Positions 54,528-63,931 of a DNA stretch of 64,000 bases are shown here, piece by piece (positions within the stretch are counted from its first letter, which is position 1; each line of letters begins with the position of its first letter). The position numbers and the translations under genes were made by a program. This DNA comes from Sphingomonas sp. (lineage in GTDB: Bacteria > Pseudomonadota > Alphaproteobacteria > Sphingomonadales > Sphingomonadaceae). Location: positions 124,001-188,000 of the forward strand of contig NZ_JAGIAM010000003.1 in the NCBI RefSeq assembly GCF_017744835.1, read 5' to 3'. The notes below the pieces were generated by a model that did no database searches, was not told the DNA's origin, and was given only the letters and a program-made list of their open reading frames with translations.

Positions 54528-55463
54528 TCAATACCCCGCTTCCAGGTTCACTTCGTTCCTGAGCGCACGCCCTTCCACGAACGCGTGGACATTCTCGACG
54601 AACAGCGCGGCGGCGCGGAGGAACATCCGCGTCTGGCTGCGGCCCGAGAGATGCATCGAGTGGATCGCGTTGGGCGCGGTCCACAGAGGATGTTCGGGCG
54701 GCAGGGGCTCGGGGGTGACGGTGTCGAGGAAGGCGCCGCCGATCCGGCGCTTGTGGAGCGCTTCGACCAGCGCGTCCTGGTCGATCAGCGCGCCGCGGCC
54801 GACGTTGATGATCCAGGCGGAGGATTTCATCGCGCGCAGCTCGGCCTCGCCGATCATCGCGCGGTTGGCGTCGGTGCCGGGAGCGGCGAGGAAGATCCAG
54901 TCGAACTCGGGCAGCCGGGGACGCCAGTCGTCGGGGCCGATCGTGCCGGGCGCCGCGGTGCGCGTCACGCCGGTGACGGTGACGCCGAACCCCGCAAGCC
55001 GCTCGCCGATCAGCCGGCCGATCGTGCCATAGCCGATCACCAGCGCGTGGCTCTCGAACAGCTCGAGCTTGCCCGGCGCATCGAGCGGCCATTCGTGGCG
55101 ATCGGCGGCGCGGACGACCTGGTCGAAGCGCTTGGCGGCGACCAGCGCGCCCATCACGGCATATTCGGCCACGGTGTGCGCATTGACTCCGCTGCCGTTG
55201 GTAACGCGCGTGCCCTGCGCGAGCAGCTGCGCCTTATCGAGCGGATCGAGCCCGGCATAGATGGTCGAGAGCCATTTGAGGTTGCGCGCGGCCGCCACCG
55301 TCTCGGCCCAGACGCGCGGATCGTTGTTGTCGAGCCAGCCGATCTCGGCCGTCGGCGCGAGCGCCAGCGCCTCCTCGCGCGAGGCGAACCAGGCGACGTC
55401 GAGCCCGGCGGGGAGCTGCGGCTCGACCAGCGGGCGGGCGAGGGCGGGGAGGACGGCCTTCAT
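54528..55463 (-). CDS. D-2-hydroxyacid dehydrogenase family oxidoreductase
   Basis: A 311-residue NAD(P)-dependent dehydrogenase. The nucleotide fold motif is '[21 protein letters not shown]'. The catalytic Arg is in '[16 protein letters not shown]', the Glu in '[12 protein letters not shown]' and the His in 'SMHLSGRS'. The substrate-binding N-domain includes '[11 protein letters not shown]'. Which 2-hydroxy acid it uses is unknown. It is upstream of, and on the same strand as, the DAHP synthase, separated by the operators. Confidence 0.9.
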   Translation of the reverse strand: MKAVLPALARPLVEPQLPAGLDVAWFASREEALALAPTAEIGWLDNNDPRVWAETVAAARNLKWLSTIYAGLDPLDKAQLLAQGTRVTNGSGVNAHTVAEYAVMGALVAAKRFDQVVRAADRHEWPLDAPGKLELFESHALVIGYGTIGRLIGERLAGFGVTVTGVTRTAAPGTIGPDDWRPRLPEFDWIFLAAPGTDANRAMIGEAELRAMKSSAWIINVGRGALIDQDALVEALHKRRIGGAFLDTVTPEPLPPEHPLWTAPNAIHSMHLSGRSQTRMFLRAAALFVENVHAFVEGRALRNEVNLEAGY

Positions 55464-55566
55464 GCACCGGAGGCGTAGCGTGCCGCGGCTGCGGGTTCAA
55501 ATTTCGGGGTGGGCTGGAGCTGGCTATTTGAGGGGGACATGCGCACCCGAGATGAATCACGTTCCC

Positions 55567-55785
55567 GCGAAAAAATTCCTCTCCCCTTGATAGGGGAGAG
55601 GATAGCGGAGCTTGGTGCCCCGGCTTGCCGGGGTGCCTAGCGCAGCTTGGAGAGGGGTAGAGCGGAGCGCAGCTCCGCGCGGCTGCCGTGCAGCCGCACA
55701 CCCCTCACCCAGCTCCGACTAAGGCCCGGCTTCGCCGGACCTAAGTCTGCGCAACCCTCTCCCCTCCTCCGGAGGGGCGAGGGAA
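55567..55785. repeat. Composite GC-rich palindromic repeat block
   Basis: This fills most of the 329-bp gap between the hydroxyacid dehydrogenase and the first lipoprotein gene. Outer arms CTCTCCCCT...AGGGGAGAG and CCCTCTCCCC are present, and internal short hairpins such as GCCCCGGC-ttg-CCGGGGT, CGGCTGC-cgt-GCAGCCG and GCCCGGC-ttc-GCCGGA repeat along it. It appears to be several nested repeat insertions. No coding sequence is supported. Confidence 0.7.
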
Positions 55786-55792
55786 TGAGCCC

Positions 55793-56353
55793 CTAGGGCG
55801 CATGCTCCGCCACGGCCTCTCCCGCCTGGCGATATTGCTCGCCGGCCGCGCGCGCGGCGTCGGCGGCTTGCTGGCCGGCGGCGGCATCGGGCGTGGCCGC
55901 ATGGCCGGTCGCGTCATAGACGTGCGCCGTCTCGCCTGCATAGGCGTAGGTCTGTCCCTGGACCTGGACGAGGAAGGGCGTGGTGCTGCCCTCGCGGAAA
56001 TAGGCGACGTTCCTGCCGTGCTCGTCGGAGGTGCGCACGATGTGGCCGTTGAGCACCCATGCCCAGCCCTGCTCGAAGCGGACTTCCTCGATCCCCTCGC
56101 CGGCGTTGATCTTCTTCTCGATTTCGGCGGCTTCGGCGAGCGTCTGCGAATCCGCAGGCGGGACATCGGCCGCGGCAGTGGGGACCGGGGGCACCACCAC
56201 GGCATCCGCGGCATTGCCGTCTCCGGCATCGCCGTTCGCGACCTCGGTGGCATTTTCGGCGTTCGTCAGCGCTGTGTCATTGGTTTCGCTCCGCTGATTG
56301 CAGCCGGCCAGCGCCAGCATCACGACGAGAGCGGTTAGAGGAAGTGTGCGCAT
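55793..56353 (-). CDS. Lipoprotein, paralogue 1 of a tandem pair
   Basis: A 186-residue lipoprotein with signal MRTLPLTALVVMLALAGC (lipobox LAGC, lipidated C18). An Asn/Asp/Ala-rich linker follows. A compact domain (about 70-150) has 'AGEGIEEVRFEQGWAWVLNGHIVRTSDEHGRNVAYFREGSTTPFLVQ'. The same domain recurs in the next upstream gene with 'GRGIERIRHGDGWAWMRDGQILRTADRDGDNVAYFRPGSDQPFLVQ'. Function unknown. Confidence 0.8.
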   Translation of the reverse strand: MRTLPLTALVVMLALAGCNQRSETNDTALTNAENATEVANGDAGDGNAADAVVVPPVPTAAADVPPADSQTLAEAAEIEKKINAGEGIEEVRFEQGWAWVLNGHIVRTSDEHGRNVAYFREGSTTPFLVQVQGQTYAYAGETAHVYDATGHAATPDAAAGQQAADAARAAGEQYRQAGEAVAEHAP

Positions 56354-56496
56354 CGCATTACTCCGCTTCTAGCCCCGAATTCGGGTCGAGGCCTCCAATG
56401 CATGCGCCAGTCGAGCGCCGGTTTCCAGTCCCAACCGATCGGATCGCCTTGCAACGCCTGTGCGGGAGTGTCCTCCCGCACAGGCCGGCGCAGGGT

Positions 56497-57303
56497 TCAG
56501 CGGTCGCGGTCGCGGCGATCGCGGTTTCGATCGGGAGTGGGTGTCGGCGTGGGAGTCGGCGTCGGGGTGGCGCGGGGGCGGCGGCCCTCGGTACGGTCAC
56601 GATCGCGGCCGTCGCGGCCCGGAGTCGCCGTGGCGTGCGGAGTGGGCGTCGGCGTCGGCCGCGTGCCCGGCGTCGGCTGAGTGCCCGGCCGGCGATTGTC
56701 GGTGCGATCGGGCGCGCGGGCATTCTGCCGCGCCTGCTCGGCGCTCTGGCGCTGCTGGCGGGCGTCGCGCACGGCTTCGGCGGCGTCGCGGCTGTGATCC
56801 GCGTCGGGCGTGCGGGCGCGGCCTTGCCGGTCGAACTCGCGCGTCGCGCGGTCGCCCTGATAGGCGAAGGCGCGGTCGCCGCGCTGGACGAGGAAGGGCT
56901 GGTCGCTGCCCGGGCGAAAATAGGCGACATTGTCGCCGTCGCGATCGGCGGTGCGCAGGATCTGTCCGTCGCGCATCCAGGCCCAGCCGTCGCCATGGCG
57001 GATGCGCTCGATGCCGCGGCCGGCGCGGATTTCCTCCTCGACCTGCGCGGCGTCTGTTAGCGGCGCGGCGTCCGCGGCGCTCGTGCCCGCGGCGGGGGCG
57101 GGGACGGCGGGGACCGCCACCGCCGGCGTGGCGGGATCGGCGACATCCTCGATCAGCGGAGTCTCGTCGTTCTCGATCGTGGCGTCGTCGAGCTCGACGG
57201 CGTTGTCAGCGCTGACCAGCGCATTGTCGGTGGTCTCGGCCGGCTTGTTGCAGGCGGCGAGCGCCAGCGCGGCGGTCAGGGCGGCGAGGGAAACACTACG
57301 CAT
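56497..57303 (-). CDS. Lipoprotein, paralogue 2, with Pro-Thr-rich tail
   Basis: A 268-residue lipoprotein with signal MRSVSLAALTAALALAAC (lipobox LAAC). It shares the 80-residue core of the neighbouring lipoprotein, then adds a Gln/Arg-rich segment and a tail of (PT)n and DR-rich repeats (about 205-268, with PTPTPTPTPTP). The tail looks like a cell-wall or surface-spanning linker. ATG 57303; a longer frame to 57360 is not supported. The pair arose by tandem duplication. Confidence 0.8.
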   Translation of the reverse strand: MRSVSLAALTAALALAACNKPAETTDNALVSADNAVELDDATIENDETPLIEDVADPATPAVAVPAVPAPAAGTSAADAAPLTDAAQVEEEIRAGRGIERIRHGDGWAWMRDGQILRTADRDGDNVAYFRPGSDQPFLVQRGDRAFAYQGDRATREFDRQGRARTPDADHSRDAAEAVRDARQQRQSAEQARQNARAPDRTDNRRPGTQPTPGTRPTPTPTPHATATPGRDGRDRDRTEGRRPRATPTPTPTPTPTPDRNRDRRDRDR

Positions 57304-57378
57304 TGCTTTACTCCACTTATGGCCCGCCGACCTGGATCGGCAGCGGCCCGGCAAGTGCAATGCGCAAGTGTCCCCTGT

Positions 57379-58821
57379 TTATCCCTGATCGAGCAACGCC
57401 GGCCGCCAATCCCAGCCGAGCGGATCGCCGTCCATCACTTCGACGCCCGAAGCGGCCAGTTCGTCGCGGATCATGTCCGAACGCTGGAAATCCTTGACCA
57501 CGCGCGCCTGCTGGCGCTCGACCAGCCGGTCGCTGATCTCCTCGGGGGTGAGCGTCGCGCCGACGGGGCGGAGGCGCAGTTCCTCGCGGCTGAGCTCGGC
57601 GAGGCGCAGGCCGAGCACCTTGTCGAATTCGGCCAGCCCCGCGAGCCGGTCGGCGGGCGAGGTGCGCTTGTCGGCGAGCAGCTCGTCGAGAATGGGGAGC
57701 GCCCTGGGCGTGTTGAGATCGTCCGAGACGGCCTCGTCGAGCCGCTCGAGCCAGGCGGCCGGGGCGGTGCCTTCACCCTCGGCGCGGGCCTTGAGGTTCG
57801 TGACCGTCATCACCAGCCGCTTGAGGCGGGTCAGCGCCGCCGCCAGGTTTTCGGCGCTGAACTCGAGCTCGCTGCGATACTGCGCCTGGAGGCAGAGCAG
57901 GCGATAGGCGAGCGGGTGCACGCCCGCGTCGATCAGCGACTGGAGCGTGGTGAAGCCGCCCTTGGACTTCGACATCTTGCCCTGGCGATCGACCAGGAAG
58001 TTGTTGTGCATCCAGAAATGCGCGCCGGTGTCGGCACAGCCGCAGAACGCCTGGTTCTGCGCGATTTCATTGGGGTGGTGGATCTCGCGGTGGTCGATCC
58101 CGCCGGTGTGGATGTCGAACGGCGCGCCGAGATACTTCAGGCTCATCACCGAGCATTCGAGGTGCCAGCCCGGCGCGCCGCGGCCCCAGGGCGAGTCCCA
58201 TTCCATCTGGCGCTGCTCGCCCGGGGGCGACTTGCGCCAGATCGCGAAGTCCTGCGGGTGGCGCTTGCCGGCGACGGGATCGATCCGCCCTTCCGCCGCA
58301 TCGTCCTGCGCGCCGGCGAGGCGGCCGTAATCGGGGACGGTCGACACGTCGAAATAGAGGCCGGAATCGAGCTCGTAGCAATGCTCGGGCGCGATCTTCT
58401 CCGCGAAGGCGATCATCTCGGCGATGTGATCGGTGGCGACCGACCAGCGCGAAGGCTCGCGGATGTTGAGGTCGGCGATGTTCTGCTTGAACGCGGCGGT
58501 ATAGTGCGCGGCGATGTCCCAGATGCTCTTCGCCTGGGCGCGCGCGGCGGCCTCCATCTTGTCGTCGCCGGCATCGGCGTCGCTGGTCAGATGGCCGACG
58601 TCGGTGATGTTGATGACATGGGTGAGGCCGTAGCCCTTCCACGCCAGCACGCGGCTCAGCGTGTCGGTGAAGACATAGGCGCGCAGATTGCCCAGGTGCG
58701 CGTAGTTGTAGACCGTCGGCCCGCACGAATAGACGCGCACGCCCTTCTCCGGATCGAGCGGCTGGAACTGCTCGATGCTGCGCGTGAGCGAATTGTAGAG
58801 CGTGAGTGCGGTGCTGGGCAT
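57379..58821 (-). CDS. cysS: Cysteinyl-tRNA synthetase
   Basis: A 480-residue class I aminoacyl-tRNA synthetase charging tRNA-Cys. The zinc/cysteine site starts 'YSCGPTVYNYAHLGNLRAYVFTDTL' (HIGH equivalent HLGN), the core has 'WHLECSVMS' and 'DIHTGGIDHREIHHPNEIAQ', and KMSKS is 'GKMSKSKGG'. The C-terminal tail is normal. ATG 58821 gives MPSTALTLYNSLTR, as expected of the family; the longer frame to 58977 is rejected. Confidence 0.98.
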   Translation of the reverse strand: MPSTALTLYNSLTRSIEQFQPLDPEKGVRVYSCGPTVYNYAHLGNLRAYVFTDTLSRVLAWKGYGLTHVINITDVGHLTSDADAGDDKMEAAARAQAKSIWDIAAHYTAAFKQNIADLNIREPSRWSVATDHIAEMIAFAEKIAPEHCYELDSGLYFDVSTVPDYGRLAGAQDDAAEGRIDPVAGKRHPQDFAIWRKSPPGEQRQMEWDSPWGRGAPGWHLECSVMSLKYLGAPFDIHTGGIDHREIHHPNEIAQNQAFCGCADTGAHFWMHNNFLVDRQGKMSKSKGGFTTLQSLIDAGVHPLAYRLLCLQAQYRSELEFSAENLAAALTRLKRLVMTVTNLKARAEGEGTAPAAWLERLDEAVSDDLNTPRALPILDELLADKRTSPADRLAGLAEFDKVLGLRLAELSREELRLRPVGATLTPEEISDRLVERQQARVVKDFQRSDMIRDELAASGVEVMDGDPLGWDWRPALLDQG

Positions 58822-58988
58822 GCGCAGGGCAATACCATCTGCGCCCCCGCCTGCAAGGAGCGGAATTGAGGGAACGCCTGCGATTGCCATCGGTTGATCC
58901 CGCGGAAGCGCCCGTTCGCTGAGCGCCTGTAAAAACCGATCCACGTCAAATGGATAGCCGGGTGTCCCGCTTTCCAAGGAGATGAGAC

Positions 58989-59171
58989 ATGGCCGATCGC
59001 AAGGATCTTTCCGAAGGCGGCGCCAAGGACCGCGGCTCCGCGCTGGAGGGGCCGGACGACGATCCCGCGCTGCGCAACGAGGGCCGCCAGGCAGTCAAGA
59101 ACCAGGGCAAGGCGACGCCCGACGACTATCCCGAGGCCAATGTAGCCGCACGACGGACGACCGGGTCATGA
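58989..59171 (+). CDS. Small hydrophilic protein coupled to the SRPBCC gene
   Basis: 60 residues, highly charged, with no hydrophobic core (MADRKDLSEGGAKDRGSALEGPDDDP and 'DDYPEANVAARRTTGS'). ATG 58989 follows AAGGAG at ideal spacing. Its TGA overlaps the ATG of the SRPBCC gene (ATGA). It resembles small stress-inducible hydrophilic proteins in composition only. It is part of a likely four-gene unit running to the SDR gene. Confidence 0.72.
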   Translation: MADRKDLSEGGAKDRGSALEGPDDDPALRNEGRQAVKNQGKATPDDYPEANVAARRTTGS

Positions 59172-59719
59172 GCGAGCTCCACGACGACGCCCCGACCTAT
59201 GTCTCCAAGGATAGCGAGCTGCAGCGGCACGAGGGCAAGGGCGGCGAGGGCACCGTATGGGGCCGCACCGTCTCGATCCTGCGGCCCCGCGACGAGCTCT
59301 ATGCCTATTGGCGCGACTTCCGGAACCTCGCCGGCTTCATGGAGAACATCGTCTCGATCGAGCCGCTCGACGACCGCCGCTCGCACTGGAAGGTGAAGGG
59401 TCCCAACGGCGAATATGAATGGACCTCCGCGATCACCGAGGACCGGCCGGGCGAAGTGATTGCCTGGCAGTCCGAGGACGGCGACGTGCGCAACAGCGGA
59501 CGCGTCGAGTTCCTCGACGGCCCGCCGGGGCACGGCACCTTCGTGCGCGCGATCCTCGCCTATGACCCGCCGATGGGCTTCATCGGCAAGGCGGTGGCCA
59601 AGGTCATGCAGAAGGAGCCGCAGATCCAGTCCACGCGCGACCTCAGGCGCTTCAAGCAGCTGATGGAGACGGGCGAGATCGCGACCACCTCGCCGCCCAA
59701 CCGTCCGTCGATTTCCTGA
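59168..59719 (+). CDS. SRPBCC family (polyketide cyclase/dehydrase-like) protein
   Basis: A 183-residue START/SRPBCC-fold protein. The pattern 'VWGRTVSILRPRDELYAYWRDFRNLAGFMENIVSIEPLDDRRSHWKVKGPNG' is typical of the cyclase/dehydrase subgroup often found beside stress genes. It has a hydrophobic cavity for an unknown ligand. ATG 59168 overlaps the small upstream gene. A zinc alcohol dehydrogenase follows after 27 bp. Confidence 0.88.
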   Translation: MSELHDDAPTYVSKDSELQRHEGKGGEGTVWGRTVSILRPRDELYAYWRDFRNLAGFMENIVSIEPLDDRRSHWKVKGPNGEYEWTSAITEDRPGEVIAWQSEDGDVRNSGRVEFLDGPPGHGTFVRAILAYDPPMGFIGKAVAKVMQKEPQIQSTRDLRRFKQLMETGEIATTSPPNRPSIS

Positions 59720-59746
59720 CCCCATCCCTCCATCGGAGACGAAGCG

Positions 59747-60931
59747 ATGCGCGCACTCACCTGGCACGGCAAGCATGACGTTCGGATGGAGACGGTCCCG
59801 GACCCCGAGATCCTCAATCCGCGCGACGCGATCATCCGGATCACTTCGACCGCGATCTGCGGATCGGACCTGCACCTCTACGACGCCTATATCCCCACGC
59901 TCGAGAAGGGCGACATATTGGGCCACGAGTTCATGGGCGTGGTCGAGGATGTGGGCCCCAAGTCCTCGCTCAGGAAGGGACAGCGCGTGGTGGTGCCGTT
60001 CACCATCTCGTGCGGCCAGTGCTTTCATTGCTCCAAGCAGCAATATTCGGCGTGCGAGAACGGCAATCCGGTGGAAAACCAGGAGCTCGGCCAGACGCTC
60101 TACGGCGAGCCGATGAGCGGGCTGTTCGGCTATACCCACCTGACCGGCGGCTATCCGGGCGGCCAGGCGGAATATGTCCGCGTGCCCTTCTCCGACGTCG
60201 GGCCCATCGTGATCCCCGACGGCGTTCCCGACGAGGACGTGCTGTTCCTCTCCGACATCCTGCCCACCGGCTGGATGGCGGCGGAGAATGCCGACATCGA
60301 GCCCGGCGATACGGTCGCGGTATGGGGCTGCGGGCCGGTGGGGCTGTTCGCGGTCCAGTCGGCGTTCAAGCTCGGCGCGCACCGCGTGATCGCGATCGAC
60401 CATTTCCCGCACCGGCTAGAGCTGGCGGCGAAGTTCGGCGCCGAGACGATCAACTTCGAGCAGACCGACACCTATGAGGCGCTGATGGAGATGACCGGCG
60501 GGATCGGCCCCGACGCAGTGATCGACGCGGTGGGCCTGGAGGCGCACGGCCTGTTCGTCGACAATGTCGTCGACCAGGTCAAGGCGTCGACCTTCCTCGG
60601 CACCGATCGGCCGCATGCGCTCAGGCAGGCGATCGTCGCCTGCCGCAAGGGCGGGCGCGTCTCGATCCCCGGCGTCTATGGCGGGCTGCTCGACAAGTTC
60701 CCGGCGGGCGCGATGATGGAGAAGGGGCTGACGGTGAAGACCGGCCAGACCCATGTCCAGCGCTACACCGCCAGGCTGCTCGAGATGATCGGCGAGGGCG
60801 AGCTGGATACGACTTTCCTGATCTCGCACCGGCTGACGCTCGAGCAGGCGCCCGAGGGCTACCGCATGTTCCATGACGAGCAGGACAGCTGCACCAAGGT
60901 GGTGCTGAAGCCCGGCCTCGAGCTTGCCTGA
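59747..60931 (+). CDS. Zinc-dependent alcohol dehydrogenase (formaldehyde dehydrogenase-like)
   Basis: A 394-residue MDR-family enzyme. The catalytic zinc site includes '[13 protein letters not shown]' and '[14 protein letters not shown]'. The structural zinc loop, '[20 protein letters not shown]', supplies three of the usual four Cys in that block plus a following one. The Rossmann fold is '[29 protein letters not shown]'. It resembles the glutathione-independent formaldehyde dehydrogenase/threonine dehydrogenase-like subgroup, but the substrate is unproven. An SDR gene follows after 13 bp. Confidence 0.9.
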   Translation: MRALTWHGKHDVRMETVPDPEILNPRDAIIRITSTAICGSDLHLYDAYIPTLEKGDILGHEFMGVVEDVGPKSSLRKGQRVVVPFTISCGQCFHCSKQQYSACENGNPVENQELGQTLYGEPMSGLFGYTHLTGGYPGGQAEYVRVPFSDVGPIVIPDGVPDEDVLFLSDILPTGWMAAENADIEPGDTVAVWGCGPVGLFAVQSAFKLGAHRVIAIDHFPHRLELAAKFGAETINFEQTDTYEALMEMTGGIGPDAVIDAVGLEAHGLFVDNVVDQVKASTFLGTDRPHALRQAIVACRKGGRVSIPGVYGGLLDKFPAGAMMEKGLTVKTGQTHVQRYTARLLEMIGEGELDTTFLISHRLTLEQAPEGYRMFHDEQDSCTKVVLKPGLELA

Positions 60932-60944
60932 GGGAGACCGAACG

Positions 60945-61739
60945 ATGGCGGACAAACTGGCAGTGATCACCGGTGCCTCGACGGGCATCGGCAAGGAGCT
61001 GGCGAAGATCGCGGCGCGCGAGGGATACGACCTGATCCTCGTCGCCGACGAGCCGGCGATCGACGCCGCGGCCGGCGAGCTCAATGGCTATGGCGTGCAG
61101 GTGCAGGCAGTGGAGGCCGACCTCGCGACCTTCGAAGGCAACGACCGGCTGCTCGCGGCGTGCGGCGGGCGGCAGATCGACGTGCTGGTGGCCAATGCGG
61201 GCCGCGGGCTCGGCCAGGGCTTCCTCGCGCAGGATCCGGCCGAGTGGCGCCGCGTGATCGACACCAACGTCACCGGCACGACCTATCTGCTCCAGAAGGT
61301 GCTCCAGCAGATGGTGGCGCGCGATTCGGGCAATGTGCTGATCACCGGCTCGATCGCAGGGCTGATCCCCGGGGCATGGCAGGCGGTGTACAATGCCACC
61401 AAGGCCTATCTCGACAGCTTCGCCTATGCGCTGCGCGAGGAGCTGAAGGACACGCAGGTCAATGTCACCGTGCTGATGCCCGGGCCGACCGAGACCGAGT
61501 TCTTCCGCCGCGCCGGGCTGCTCGACACGCCGGTGGGCGAGGCCGAGAAGGCCGATCCTGCCAAGGTCGCCGAGGACGGCTGGGCGGCGATGACCGGCGG
61601 CAAGCCGCACATCGTCTCGGGCTTCGTCAACAAGCTACAGGCGGCGATGAGCCACATCACGCCCGATACGCTGCTCGCGAAGATGCACACGGCGCAGGCC
61701 AAGCCCGAGGACGTCGAGGAGGCGCGGGGAGGGATGTAG
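60945..61739 (+). CDS. SDR family NAD(P)-dependent oxidoreductase
   Basis: A 264-residue classical short-chain dehydrogenase. The coenzyme motif is 'VITGASTGIGKELAKIAA', the NAG strand is 'VLVANAGRGLGQG', the catalytic Ser is in 'VLITGSIAGLIPG' and the Tyr/Lys pair is in 'VYNATKAYLDSFAYAL'. ATG 60945 follows 'agggaga'. It ends the four-gene plus-strand set, which looks like a general stress or aldehyde-handling group. It is convergent with the next two minus-strand genes. Confidence 0.92.
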   Translation: MADKLAVITGASTGIGKELAKIAAREGYDLILVADEPAIDAAAGELNGYGVQVQAVEADLATFEGNDRLLAACGGRQIDVLVANAGRGLGQGFLAQDPAEWRRVIDTNVTGTTYLLQKVLQQMVARDSGNVLITGSIAGLIPGAWQAVYNATKAYLDSFAYALREELKDTQVNVTVLMPGPTETEFFRRAGLLDTPVGEAEKADPAKVAEDGWAAMTGGKPHIVSGFVNKLQAAMSHITPDTLLAKMHTAQAKPEDVEEARGGM

Positions 61740-61752
61740 GATTGCTCATCCA

Positions 61753-61778
61753 TTCCCCTCCCTGAAAGGGGAGGGGAG
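61753..61778. terminator. Hairpin between convergent genes (repeat family)
   Basis: TTCCCCTCCC-tgaaa-GGGGAGGGGA forms a strong stem 14 bp after the SDR stop and 10 bp before the stop of the convergent gene. It is of the CCTCCC repeat family, apparently serving as a bidirectional terminator. Confidence 0.6.
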
Positions 61779-61787
61779 TTCCCGTAT

Positions 61788-62063
61788 CTAAACCGTCTCT
61801 TCCTGCCCGATCGCGGCGCGGACCATCGCGTTCCACACGGCGGCCGGATCGCCGCCGGCGGCGCGGCCGGCCTCTACCATTTCGGGCGTGGGTTCGCGCA
61901 GCGTGCGCAGCACGGCGAGGGCGCGGTCGACTTCCTGCTCCCACACCGCATCGACTTCGCCACCGGCACTCGGATCGCCACCCTCGCCGTTGATGCTGAG
62001 CGCCTCGGCCGCGATCACGCGGGCGATGCGCTCGACAGGCGAAGTGACGGAAACATCGGTCAT
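61788..62063 (-). CDS. Small protein of unknown function
   Basis: 91 residues, helical, acidic and soluble, starting MTDVSVTSPVERIARVIAAEALSINGEG. The C-terminus 'TPEMVEAGRAAGGDPAAVWNAMVRAAIGQEE' resembles the short helical modules of phage-like or alphaproteobacterial small proteins carrying 'M..AG......a..vW..Mv.aA'. That C-terminal pattern is a recurrent one, but no function is known. ATG 62063 has 'aggagcaacccaatg'-type spacing with GGAG upstream. Confidence 0.65.
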   Translation of the reverse strand: MTDVSVTSPVERIARVIAAEALSINGEGGDPSAGGEVDAVWEQEVDRALAVLRTLREPTPEMVEAGRAAGGDPAAVWNAMVRAAIGQEETV

Positions 62064-62134
62064 TGGGTTGCTCCTATCGCGGGTTCGCGACGTGCAACGC
62101 GCAGGGTTCGACGGGCGTTCCGGTTGCGGAACGC

Positions 62135-62362
62135 TCAGGCTGCGAGCGGCGGAACCGTCTTGCCGGTGCTCCGGCGGAACAGGCCCGTGCCCGACGCTCC
62201 CCCCGCGTTCAGCGGAAGCGCAGTGCCGCAGAAGGCGCATTCGGCGGTGAGGCGGCCGAGCATCCAGTGCGACTGGCCGCAGCCAGGGCAATGGTTGGTC
62301 TGATCCGGACGATATGCGACGCGGTACCCGGTGTGTGCCTGACGGATGCCGAAGTTATACAT
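62135..62362 (-). CDS. Small zinc-ribbon-like protein
   Basis: 75 residues with two cysteine pairs, C25-x2-C28 (CPGCGQSHW) and C42-x2-C45 (CAFCG), that can bind one zinc. The 'ECAFCGTALPL' pattern indicates a rubredoxin-knuckle or zinc-ribbon fold. ATG 62362 follows 'gggaga'. The 207 bp upstream, to the transporter gene, show no coding signal. Function unknown. Confidence 0.7.
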   Translation of the reverse strand: MYNFGIRQAHTGYRVAYRPDQTNHCPGCGQSHWMLGRLTAECAFCGTALPLNAGGASGTGLFRRSTGKTVPPLAA

Positions 62363-62569
62363 GCTTCGTCTCCCAAAGAACCCAGGCCGTTAACACTTTC
62401 GACTCGGGGTTTGTTCCCGATCCGTATAGATCAGGCGTCAACGACTTGGCGGTAAAATGTTGTTTCGCTGCGACAAGTTGCAGAATTGCCACAGTAAGCA
62501 CCCCTCAAGCGCCGTTGCCCGCGGGATACACCGGCTCTAGATTGAGACGAACCGGGAGGCTGAATCAGC

Positions 62570-63808
62570 GTGGACGAACAGGGCGTGGCAATGGGCGGTA
62601 CGAGCGACGACACGGTTCCCGAGGCGGCGCCGCGCGAGCCGATCCTCGCGCCCGAGCCGCACGAGAATCCGGGCGACGGGCTGCGGCGCGACCGGCTGAT
62701 GGCCGCGCTGGCGCTGATGGCGGGGCTGGGGCTGCTGCTCGCCACCCCCTTCGCGCTCCGCGCCGGCTCCCCCTTCTTCCTGCCGCTGACCGCATCGCTG
62801 GTGATCGCGATCGCGCTGGTGCCGCTGCTCGAATGGCTCGAGCGCCGCGGTGCGCCCGCGCCGCTCGCCGCTTTGATCTGCGTCTTCCTGTTCCTGGTGG
62901 TGGCGAACGCCGCGCTCGCCTCGATCGTCGTGCCGGCGTGGCAATGGATGCAGCGGCTGCCCGAGAGCATCCCGAGGATCCAGCAGAATCTCGAGCCGCT
63001 GATCCGCTTCTATGCGCACCTCGAGCATTTCGTGAACCGGACGCTGACCAGCTTCGCCGCGGCACCGGTGAGCCAGCCCCAGATGATCGCCGCCGCCGCG
63101 CCGCCGACCTCGCTGCTCGACCTGTTCACCACCTCGGCGCCGTCGGCGCTGATCGAGATGTTCTTCGCGATCCTGGTGATCTACTTCTTCCTCTCGGGCT
63201 GGACGCGGCTGCGGCGCAACGCGATCACCAGCCGCGCGAGCTTCGGCGGCGCGATGGCGACCGCGCGGGTGATCCAGGACGTGGTCGACGACACTTCGGC
63301 CTATCTCGGCACGATCACGCTCATCAACGTGACGCTGGGCCTGATCGTCGCGGCCGCGCTCTGGATGCTGGGCATGCCGACGCCGCTGATGTGGGGCGGC
63401 ATCGTCACCTTGCTCAACTACATTCCCTATATCGGCCCGGTGATGGCCGCGCTGCTGCTCGCGCTCGGCGGGCTGATGAGCTTCGGCGACATCGGCGTCG
63501 CGCTGCTGCCCGCCGCGATCATGATCGTCGCGCATCTGATCGAGGCCAATGCGGTGACTCCGCTGATCGTCGGGCACCGGCTGACGATCAGCCCGCTTCT
63601 GATTCTCGTCTCGCTGAGCTTCTGGGGATGGGTGTGGGGCACGCCGGGCGCGCTGCTGGCGGTGCCGCTGCTGATCATCATCCAGACCGTGCTCAACGCT
63701 GCGGGCAAGCCGGATATCGCCGGATTCCTCTTCGAACACGGCACGCTGGTGTCCGATCCGAGCGAACATCGTGCACATCGTCAAAAAAGTCGTGACCTAT
63801 CCGGTTGA
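62570..63808 (+). CDS. AI-2E family transporter (PerM/TqsA-like)
   Basis: A 412-residue polytopic membrane protein. Characteristic blocks are two N-terminal membrane helices, a soluble loop (about 120-175) and the C-terminal signature region 'LGTITLINVTLGLIVAAALWMLGMPTPLMWGGIVTLLNYIPYIGP' plus 'LIEANAVTPLIVGHRLTISPLLILVSLSFWGWVWGTPGALLAVPLL'. Substrate unknown; the family name does not prove autoinducer transport. GTG 62570 follows GGGAGG. Confidence 0.93.
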   Translation: MDEQGVAMGGTSDDTVPEAAPREPILAPEPHENPGDGLRRDRLMAALALMAGLGLLLATPFALRAGSPFFLPLTASLVIAIALVPLLEWLERRGAPAPLAALICVFLFLVVANAALASIVVPAWQWMQRLPESIPRIQQNLEPLIRFYAHLEHFVNRTLTSFAAAPVSQPQMIAAAAPPTSLLDLFTTSAPSALIEMFFAILVIYFFLSGWTRLRRNAITSRASFGGAMATARVIQDVVDDTSAYLGTITLINVTLGLIVAAALWMLGMPTPLMWGGIVTLLNYIPYIGPVMAALLLALGGLMSFGDIGVALLPAAIMIVAHLIEANAVTPLIVGHRLTISPLLILVSLSFWGWVWGTPGALLAVPLLIIIQTVLNAAGKPDIAGFLFEHGTLVSDPSEHRAHRQKSRDLSG

Positions 63809-63854
63809 CACCCCCGAATCCGGCGGCTAGTGGCCGCCTCCTCGCTTCGAGAGA

Positions 63855-63931
<77 letters not shown>

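Noticed and set aside
56497..56700. Short tandem repeats read as a possible CRISPR-like array
   Set aside because: They are in-frame Pro-Thr and Asp-Arg codon repeats of a lipoprotein tail, with no unique spacers. No CRISPR array is seen anywhere in the window.
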